From contig PMAL01000159.1 in assembly GCA_003152555.1 (NCBI GenBank), positions 1 to 7,891 on the forward strand: a stretch of DNA of 7,891 nt, written 5' to 3'. The translations under genes were made by a program, and so were the position numbers. The DNA comes from Acidimicrobiaceae bacterium. Lineage in GTDB: Bacteria > Actinomycetota > Acidimicrobiia > Acidimicrobiales > RAAP-2. Each line of letters begins with the position of its first letter. The first letter of the stretch is position 1. The notes beneath the pieces were generated by a model, which was not told where the DNA came from, did not search any database, and was given only the letters and a program-made list of their open reading frames with translations. This document shows, piece by piece, positions 1 to 4,945 of the stretch.

Positions 1-1301
1 TTGCCGTGGTCGACGTGGCCCATCACGGTAACGATGGGCGGTCGCGGGACGGCCGGAATCTCTTCGTCCTGTTCGTCTTCGTCAAAGAACTTGGCGAGCA
101 GCGCGGCCTCTTGTTGCTCACCCGGGTCTACGAGGTGCACCACCGCGCCGACTTCGGCGGCGTAGAGCTCGATCATGTCGTCGGTGAGGCCCTGGACCGC
201 CGTGACGATTTCGCCCTGTAAGAACAAGAAGCGAATGATGTCCGCGGCACTGCGATTGAGTTTGGGACCAACGTCCTTGGCGGTCGAACCGCGTTCGACA
301 ATGATCTCCCCGTCGGGTACCGGTGCGCTGCTCGGCTGCCACGTGGTCATCTGGGTCGGCTCTAACTCTTCAACATTGCGACGGCGACGGCGAGTGACTT
401 TACGCTGCGATCCGCGAGGCCCTCCGGTGCCGCGACTGGGCGGTCCGCCACGACCGGGTGCCGTCGGTGCGCCCGTCGTGGGCCCTCCAGTACGTGGTCC
501 ACCAAATCCGCCACCAGCGCCACTTGGTCCACCAGGACGTGACGGTCCGCCGGTGCGCGGTGCACCGGTCATGGGACGAGAACTCATGGGTCGGGGTCCG
601 CCGGGACCCGAGGGCCGTCCGGCGGCCGTGGGCATGGGACGACGTGCGCCCGGAGGAGGAGGTATGGGTCGACCAGTCGCGCTCATGGGGCGACCCGGAG
701 GAGGAGGAATAGGCCGACCCGACGCGCTCATGGGCGGACGAGTCGATGGCGATCCACCCTCGTTGTTGCCCTCGCCAGCGGTGCGATGCGTGGGACGCAT
801 GGTCACAGGACCGTCGGGCGAGGCGCTGCGGGTGGGCGACGGCTTGGGCGCGACGACACTGCTACGCACGACCTTGGGTGCAGGCGCTTCGGGTGCGGCG
901 GGAGGCGCGGGCGCTCGCGGCGCGGCAACGCTCGCACTGGCCGCGACGGGAGCGTCAGCCGCGGGGGCGGCGGCCTTAGTCACCCGAGTCGTACGGGTCG
1001 CTGGCTCGGCGGCCACCTCAAGCGGGGGTGCGGCGGCCTTGCTCGAGGCCGCCTTCGTCGCGCCCGCAGCCTTTACGGCCTTCGTCGCTTTGGCGGCCTT
1101 CGCGGCCACGTCGGGTTGGACGTCACGGCGCAGCCCATCAGCATCGGCTCGCCGTCGAATGCGGTCGGCCTGTGCGTCTTCAATGGACGCCGAGGGGCTC
1201 GACGCGCCGATACCTAGTTTTTGGGCGAGACCGAGTAACTCTTTGCTCGTTAGACCGAGTTCTTTGGAGAGCTCGTGTACTCGAATCTTCTTCTGCGCCA
1301 A
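1..1301 (-). CDS. infB: Translation initiation factor IF-2 (N-terminal 433 residues; 3' end outside the window)
   Basis: IF-2 is the cytoplasmic GTPase that brings fMet-tRNA to the 30S subunit and promotes 50S joining. Visible here are an N-terminal IF2_N domain (residues 1-50, beginning MAQKKIRVHELSKELG), a long linker rich in Ala/Lys/Pro and then Gly/Pro/Arg (about 60-320), and a second IF2_N-like domain (about 332-390, including TAKDVGPKLNRSAADIIRFL). An acidic stretch follows, and then the start of the G domain, with VTVMGHVDHG (the G1 P-loop) at the window edge. The rest of the GTPase and the C-terminal domains lie outside. The start is TTG at 1299-1301: TAA at 1311-1313 is in frame just upstream, no other start codon lies between, and AAGGGA sits 5 nt before the TTG. 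The gene is last in the visible cluster, 47 nt after ylxR. The linker contains an imperfect tandem repeat. Identity is secure. Confidence 0.97.
   Translation of the reverse strand, partial: MAQKKIRVHELSKELGLTSKELLGLAQKLGIGASSPSASIEDAQADRIRRRADADGLRRDVQPDVAAKAAKATKAVKAAGATKAASSKAAAPPLEVAAEPATRTTRVTKAAAPAADAPVAASASVAAPRAPAPPAAPEAPAPKVVRSSVVAPKPSPTRSASPDGPVTMRPTHRTAGEGNNEGGSPSTRPPMSASGRPIPPPPGRPMSATGRPIPPPPGARRPMPTAAGRPSGPGGPRPMSSRPMTGAPRTGGPSRPGGPSGAGGGFGGPRTGGPTTGAPTAPGRGGPPSRGTGGPRGSQRKVTRRRRRNVEELEPTQMTTWQPSSAPVPDGEIIVERGSTAKDVGPKLNRSAADIIRFLFLQGEIVTAVQGLTDDMIELYAAEVGAVVHLVDPGEQQEAALLAKFFDEDEQDEEIPAVPRPPIVTVMGHVDHG
636..731 (-). repeat. Imperfect tandem repeat in the IF-2 linker
   Basis: Two adjacent copies encode MSASGRPIPPPPGRP and MSATGRPIPPPPGARRP (15 and 17 residues; residues about 191-222 of IF-2). 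A shortened, degenerate continuation follows (MPTAAGRP). The two DNA copies remain very similar, differing mostly at third positions plus a 6-nt insertion in the second copy. This suggests recent duplication by slippage or recombination within a disordered linker. No function for the repeat is known to me. Confidence 0.75.
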
Positions 1302-1306
1302 AACGT

Positions 1307-1312
1307 TCCCTT
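1307..1312 (-). promoter_or_regulatory. infB ribosome binding site fixing a TTG start
   Basis: AAGGGA on the minus strand lies 5 nt upstream of the TTG at 1299-1301. The in-frame TAA at 1311-1313 overlaps this site, so no longer infB product is possible, and the TTG opens the canonical MAQKKIRVHELS sequence. Confidence 0.8.
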
Positions 1313-1348
1313 AATTCACGTGCTCGCACTACCTGCGAACACAGTTAT

Positions 1349-1624
1349 CTATTCTTCCACAACTGCTGATACTGCCTTTAAACGCCCGAGATCGTACGTC
1401 GCGAGCAGAACTTCCAATTCACCCGACCCAACCGAACTGCGAAGGGCTCGAGCGAGGTGACCAGCGTGCAGCGACGCCTCGCACTTCGACCCCCGGCACC
1501 ACCAAATCCCTCGGCCACTTCCCCGCCCGACGTACCACGTGCCGTCGCCGCGGCGACCCACGCGAACCATCAGGGTGTCATCTCGTCGGGCGCGACAGAC
1601 GACACAGGTTCGTTGCGGGGCTAT
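1349..1624 (-). CDS. ylxR: YlxR-family (DUF448) RNA-binding protein, apparent ATA start
   Basis: This is a small basic protein of the YlxR/DUF448 family, which is nearly always encoded between nusA and infB. Family members have been linked to nucleic-acid binding and, in some bacteria, to transcription or RNase P; the role here is inferred. With a start at 1622-1624 the product has 91 residues, a usual family length. It opens with APQRTCVVCRARRDD, where RTCVxCR is the family signature, followed by VGRGSGRGIWWC and a second pair of cysteines (Cys7, 10, 43, 48), then the ARALR motif. No ATG, GTG or TTG occurs in frame between the upstream TGA (1688-1690) and the signature. The first ATG (1568-1570) would delete the CxxC motif. 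ATA at 1622-1624 overlaps the nusA TAG and lies 6 nt after GGAGGA. The family call is secure, the start is not. Confidence 0.85.
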   Translation of the reverse strand: MAPQRTCVVCRARRDDTLMVRVGRRGDGTWYVGRGSGRGIWWCRGSKCEASLHAGHLARALRSSVGSGELEVLLATYDLGRLKAVSAVVEE

Positions 1625-2802
1625 GCCTCGTCCTCCACGACGACTTCTTCGACGGCTTCCTCTTCCACTGCAGCGATGTCGATCACTTCAATCACTTCGA
1701 CGACTTCGTCGGCGCTTTCGATCACCGTGTCGACAACGACGTCGCTCTCTCCGGCTTCGCCTTCAACGACGATCACCTTTTCGTCAACGACAACGCCGCC
1801 CTCGGTCCAGACCTCTTCGACGACTTGGTCCTCATTGCTCTCGTTCTCCGAGCGGATATCAATGCGCCACCCCGTCAGACGAGCGGCCAGGCGGGCGTTC
1901 TGGCCCTCTTTGCCGATCGCCAGCGACAGTTGTTGATCGTGCACGATCACCGTGGCAATGCCTTCAACCTCGTCGAGTCGCACTTCGCGCACGCGTGCGG
2001 GCTGCAGGGCCGCTTGAATGAACTCAATCGGATCATCGCTGTAGGGCACCACGTCAATGCGCTCGCTGCGCAGCTCATTGGTGATGTTGCGAACTCGTGA
2101 ACCGCGAGCGCCCACGCACGCCCCCACGGGGTCAACCTGTGCGTCATTAGACGCGACCGCGATCTTGCTGCGGTGACCGGGTTCGCGCGCGAGCGCCTTG
2201 ATCTCGACGATGCCGTTAGCGATTTCGGGCACTTCAATCTCGAACAGCTTCGCGACTAGGGCCGGGTGGGTGCGACTCACCACGATCTGGGGACCCTTGT
2301 TGGTCTTGCGCACTTCAACGATGTAGACCTTGATGCGCGCGCCGTGCTCGTAGCGCTCGAACGCAATCTGTTCAGCCTGGGGCAGTAGGGCCTCCACCCG
2401 TCCGAGGTCGAGCAAGGTGTAACGGTTGTCGTTCTGTTGGACGGTGCCCGAGACAATGTCGCCCTCGCGGTTGGCGAACTCTTCGTACATCTGGCGACGC
2501 TGGATGTCGCGGATGAGCTGCATGAGTACCTGTTTGGCGGTCTGGGCGGCGATGCGGCCAAAGTCTTCGGGCGTGGCGTCCCACTCTTTGGTGACGTTGC
2601 CCTCCAAGTCGAGCTCCAATCCCCACACCTTGATCTCGCCGGTCTCGGGGTTGATTTCCACTTCGGCGTCCTCGGCCGAATCGGGACGGCGCTTGTACGC
2701 CGCCAACAGTGCGTTGGCGAGCGCGATTAAGAGCTCGCCTTCGTCAATGTTTTGATCTCGGGCGATTTGGCCGAGAGCCTCGAGAAATTCAAAGTTCGCC
2801 AT
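1621..2802 (-). CDS. nusA: Transcription termination/antitermination factor NusA
   Basis: NusA binds RNA polymerase and nascent RNA and modulates pausing, intrinsic termination and antitermination, including on rRNA operons. The 393-residue product has the N-terminal RNAP-binding domain (about 1-112), an S1 domain (about 114-178), KH1 (about 200-275, with the GACVGARGSRVRNI segment at 227-240) and KH2 (about 280-318, with IGKEGQNARLAARLTGW at 296-312). After KH2 comes a 75-residue tail (319-393) dominated by Val and acidic residues (28 Asp/Glu, one Lys, no Arg). It does not resemble the folded AR repeats of E. coli NusA. Actinobacterial NusA usually ends soon after KH2, so the tail is an extension. 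The ATG start follows the rimP stop by 2 nt, with AAGAAAGG inside the rimP end as ribosome binding site. The stop overlaps the ylxR start region. Confidence 0.98.
   Translation of the reverse strand: MANFEFLEALGQIARDQNIDEGELLIALANALLAAYKRRPDSAEDAEVEINPETGEIKVWGLELDLEGNVTKEWDATPEDFGRIAAQTAKQVLMQLIRDIQRRQMYEEFANREGDIVSGTVQQNDNRYTLLDLGRVEALLPQAEQIAFERYEHGARIKVYIVEVRKTNKGPQIVVSRTHPALVAKLFEIEVPEIANGIVEIKALAREPGHRSKIAVASNDAQVDPVGACVGARGSRVRNITNELRSERIDVVPYSDDPIEFIQAALQPARVREVRLDEVEGIATVIVHDQQLSLAIGKEGQNARLAARLTGWRIDIRSENESNEDQVVEEVWTEGGVVVDEKVIVVEGEAGESDVVVDTVIESADEVVEVIEVIDIAAVEEEAVEEVVVEDEA
1631..1636 (-). promoter_or_regulatory. Strong Shine-Dalgarno for ylxR inside the nusA 3' end
   Basis: GGAGGA lies within the last codons of nusA, 6 nt upstream of the ATA that overlaps the nusA stop codon. 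It is one of the strongest Shine-Dalgarno matches in the window and supports initiation, or termination-reinitiation, at this ATA. Confidence 0.65.
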
Positions 2803-2804
2803 GA

Positions 2805-3299
2805 TTAGCCTTTCTTGCTCGTCGATGGAGACTTCGTTGCGCGTGAGGGCGAAGGCTTGGCTTCAGCTCCCCACTTGAAAACTGTGCGCGCGCGCTCAAC
2901 ATTGCTGAGTAGCACGACGACGCGACCCTGCTCTTCATCGTTCAACGTCACGGACTTGTCGTCGGCCTCGAGCACGGTGCCCTCGAGGCGACGAGTTGAC
3001 TCACCCTCACGCAGTTCGCGCAGCGTTACCACTTCTCCAACAGTTGAGCGAAAATGCTCCGGCGTTCGCAGACGCCGCTCTAATCCGGGGCTCGAGACAT
3101 CGAGCGTGAATCGACCGGGAATGGGGTCGTTGATATCCAACCATTCGGAAATGACTCGATTGGCCTTGGTCAGCGCTTCTAAATCCACGCCCCCGTCCTT
3201 GATAACGGTGACGTTGAGCGTGCCGGCGGCCAGCTCCAGATCGTAGAGATTGAGCCCGAGCGGTGATAGGAGCGAGCGCAGTGGTGTCTCCAAATCCAT
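2805..3299 (-). CDS. rimP: Ribosome maturation factor RimP
   Basis: RimP (older name YhbC/YlxS) assists maturation of the 30S subunit and is typically the first gene of the nusA-infB cluster. From the chosen start the product has 164 residues, a normal family length. It shows the N-terminal alpha/beta domain (about 1-80), the conserved FTLDVSSPGLERRL segment (64-77), RTPEHFRSTVGEVVTL, and the C-terminal SH3-like domain (about 85-142). A basic Ser/Lys/Pro tail follows (about 147-164). Three in-frame starts exist: GTG at 3323, ATG at 3305 and ATG at 3299. I chose 3299 because AGAGGAG lies 8 nt before it, whereas that site is only 2 nt before 3305 and downstream of 3323. Neighbours are proS 195 nt upstream and nusA 2 nt downstream. 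Confidence 0.95.
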   Translation of the reverse strand: MDLETPLRSLLSPLGLNLYDLELAAGTLNVTVIKDGGVDLEALTKANRVISEWLDINDPIPGRFTLDVSSPGLERRLRTPEHFRSTVGEVVTLRELREGESTRRLEGTVLEADDKSVTLNDEEQGRVVVLLSNVERARTVFKWGAEAKPSPSRATKSPSTSKKG

Positions 3300-3307
3300 G
3301 CCCATCA

Positions 3308-3314
3308 CTCCTCT
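3308..3314 (-). promoter_or_regulatory. rimP ribosome binding site
   Basis: AGAGGAG on the minus strand, with 8 nt to the ATG at 3297-3299. The spacing is what favours this ATG over the ATG at 3303-3305 and the GTG at 3321-3323. Confidence 0.75.
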
Positions 3315-3342
3315 CTGTGTCACCGGACGTCAGACAATAAGA

Positions 3343-3367
3343 AAGCGCGGGCCAGAGGCCCGCGCTT
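3343..3367 (-). terminator. Intrinsic terminator or attenuator in the rimP leader
   Basis: A perfect inverted repeat forms an 11-bp stem (AAGCGCGGGCC paired with GGCCCGCGCTT) with a 3-nt TCT loop on the minus strand. It is followed by TCTTATTGT, a moderately U-rich run. On the plus strand the hairpin is followed by AAACGAG, so a terminator function fits only transcription towards rimP. It could end the proS transcript. However, it lies about 45 nt upstream of the rimP ATG and downstream of the only good promoter seen, so transcripts from that promoter would also have to pass it. That makes an attenuator plausible. Confidence 0.75.
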
Positions 3368-3405
3368 AAACGAGTCCAAACGTCCTAGGCGGACTGTCGG
3401 GAACA

Positions 3406-3434
3406 ATTGTAGCATTTGCCGCGATTATTCACAA
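3406..3434 (-). promoter_or_regulatory. Sigma70/SigA-type promoter for rimP-nusA-ylxR-infB
   Basis: On the minus strand, TTGTGA (3429-3434) is followed by exactly 17 nt and then TACAAT (3406-3411), with TGC directly before the -10 box (extended -10). This matches 4/6 and 5/6 of the consensus hexamers. Predicted initiation is near 3397-3399, giving a leader of about 100 nt before the rimP ATG that contains the hairpin at 3343-3367. It lies in the non-coding gap between proS and rimP. No transcript data are available; the call rests on motif and position. Confidence 0.65.
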
Positions 3435-3494
3435 TTGGGCGTTGAATATCCCGCCGCGCCCATTTGCTGGATTTGCCAAGGAATCTATCGCTGT

Positions 3495-4904
3495 CTAGTA
3501 CGACTTTGCAACTATGCAGACCAGGTTTTTCTCGGTGTCCGAGTCCGGCATGGACCCGTCGGCTCGCTGCAGGCATCTTACGGTTATGGCGTCCGTTTTC
3601 AACACGGCCTCCCCGTGCGGACCCACCGAGTCCCAAGACAGTCTGGCGAAGCCCTCTTGGGCCGCCTCAATCGCCTCGCCGACTGTCTTGACGTCGTATG
3701 TAGCGCCATCGCGAAACTTGAGCGCCGCCTCAAGCATGTTGCTTTGCATCGCGTCGAGCATCTCGATCGCGTGTTGACGCAACGAATCCAGGGGCAACGT
3801 GAGCTTTTCCCCATTGTCACGGCGCACGACGCTCACCACACCCTGGGCGAGGTCCCGGGGTCCGACCTCAATGCGCAACGGCACACCCTTGATCTCCCAG
3901 TCGGTGATCCGTCGACCGAAGCTGCCTCGCCCGCGGTCGACAACAACTCGCACTCCGGCGGCCGTGAGGTCGCGCGCCACACGAGCACAGGCGTCATTGA
4001 CATCCGCCTCGTCGCGCACGGCGACCACTACGGCCTGGGTCGGCGCCAACTGCGGGGGCAACACCAAGCCGTTGTCATCGCCGTGGGCCATGATGAGCCC
4101 GCCAACATATCGCGTCGATGATCCCCACGACGTCGTGTAGCAGAGTTCGGCCTGACCCTCTTCATTCTGGAAGTAGATGTCGAAAGCCTTGGCGAAATTC
4201 TGTCCGAGTTCGTGACTGGTAGCGAGCTGCAAAGCCTTACCGTCACGCATCATGCCTTCGGCAGTCATTGAGTTGATGGCGCCGGCAAAACGCTCGCTCG
4301 CCGGCTTGATGCCCAGGTACGAGGGTATGGCCATGACTTTCTCTAAGAAATCGTCGTAGACCTCGGCGTGAATCATTCGCGCGTACGCTGCGGCGTCTTC
4401 AAAACTGGCGTGCGCGGTGTGGCCCTCCTGCCACAAGAACTCTGAGGAGCGCAAGAACAGTCGAGGTCGTAGTTCCCAACGAACCACGTTGGCCCATTGA
4501 TTGAGCAGCAACGGCAGGTCGCGATAACTCTGGATCCACTTGGCCATGAATTCGCCAATGACGGTTTCGGATGTCGGGCGTACCACCACTGGCTCGGCCA
4601 GCTCTTCGCCACCGGCATAGGTGACAACGGCCAGTTCGGGACTGAAACCCTCAACGTGTTTGGCCTCACGTTCGAAGTAACTCTGAGGAATGAACAGCGG
4701 GAAATAGGCGTTCTGCGCGCCGGCTTGCTTTATGCGTGCGTCGACCGCTGACTGAATGCGCTCCCAAATGGCGTAACCGTACGGACGAATGACCATCGTG
4801 CCTCGCACCGGCCCGTTGTCGGCCATCTCCGCTTTGGCGACCACGTCTTGATACCAACGCGGGAAGTCATCAGCCTGAGGGGTCAGGACAGTCTGCGAAG
4901 CCAC
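3495..4904 (-). CDS. proS: Prolyl-tRNA synthetase, archaeal/eukaryotic-like short type (ProS type 3)
   Basis: This class II aminoacyl-tRNA synthetase charges tRNA-Pro in the cytoplasm. The 469-residue protein has motif 1 around GTMVIRPYGYAIWERI (35-50) and the motif 2 region (RPTSETVIGEF at 109-119, then NQWANVVRWELRPRLFLRSSEFLWQEGH at 135-162). Motif 3-like sequence (SHELGQNFAKAFDIYFQ, then SSTRYVGGLIMAHGDDNG) is followed by the anticodon-binding domain (about 288-395) and a C-terminal domain ending in KSY. The length, the absence of the roughly 180-residue insertion of E. coli-type ProRS and the C-terminal Tyr place it in the short archaeal-type class. The four-cysteine zinc site found in many members is not evident, as only Cys444 and Cys463 lie in the C-terminal domain. 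The start is GTG at 4902-4904, with AAAGGAG 4 nt upstream. The gene starts 41 nt after the ispG stop. Confidence 0.96.
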   Translation of the reverse strand: MASQTVLTPQADDFPRWYQDVVAKAEMADNGPVRGTMVIRPYGYAIWERIQSAVDARIKQAGAQNAYFPLFIPQSYFEREAKHVEGFSPELAVVTYAGGEELAEPVVVRPTSETVIGEFMAKWIQSYRDLPLLLNQWANVVRWELRPRLFLRSSEFLWQEGHTAHASFEDAAAYARMIHAEVYDDFLEKVMAIPSYLGIKPASERFAGAINSMTAEGMMRDGKALQLATSHELGQNFAKAFDIYFQNEEGQAELCYTTSWGSSTRYVGGLIMAHGDDNGLVLPPQLAPTQAVVVAVRDEADVNDACARVARDLTAAGVRVVVDRGRGSFGRRITDWEIKGVPLRIEVGPRDLAQGVVSVVRRDNGEKLTLPLDSLRQHAIEMLDAMQSNMLEAALKFRDGATYDVKTVGEAIEAAQEGFARLSWDSVGPHGEAVLKTDAITVRCLQRADGSMPDSDTEKNLVCIVAKSY

Positions 4905-4945
4905 AGTTCTCCTTTATGGGGTTGAAAGAGATTAGCGAACGGCGC

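Larger units (their letters stand above)
3300..3494. other. proS-rimP intergenic region
   Basis: This is the only stretch of notable size without a gene. On the minus strand, from proS towards rimP, it holds about 60 nt with nothing recognised, then the promoter at 3406-3434, a weak stem (3373-3377 with 3391-3395), the GC-rich hairpin at 3343-3367 and the rimP Shine-Dalgarno. No tRNA or known riboswitch core was recognised, and no convincing small ORF was found. Confidence 0.7.

Noticed and set aside
175..1314. Long plus-strand ORF (379 residues, Gly/Pro/Ala/Arg-rich)
   Set aside because: It is the antisense shadow of the low-complexity GC-rich infB linker. Its composition mirrors infB codon bias, it shows no recognisable domain, and infB matches its family throughout.
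1302..1348. Internal promoter between ylxR and infB
   Set aside because: AT-rich patches are present but no convincing -35/-10 pair with proper spacing was found.
1349..1570. ylxR starting at the ATG at 1568-1570
   Set aside because: This would remove the family signature RTCVVCR, which is intact and in frame upstream. No good Shine-Dalgarno precedes this ATG.
1626..1850. Repetitive TCG/TTC-rich plus-strand stretch as a structural repeat or array
   Set aside because: It is explained by Val and Glu/Asp codons of the NusA tail on the minus strand. There is no regular repeat unit and no spacer pattern.
3320..3379. Possible 19-codon leader ORF (TTG to TGA) across the hairpin in the rimP leader
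   Set aside because: It has a TTG start with only a weak AGGA 3 nt away and no run of regulatory codons, so it is not distinguishable from chance.
3435..4121. Plus-strand ORF of 228 residues antisense to proS
   Set aside because: It overlaps the highly conserved catalytic and anticodon-binding regions of ProRS, has no family resemblance and no clear ribosome binding site.
4905..4945. Small hairpin (AGCG/CGCT) after the ispG stop as a terminator
   Set aside because: It has only a 4-bp stem and no real U-tract. proS more likely continues in the same transcript.
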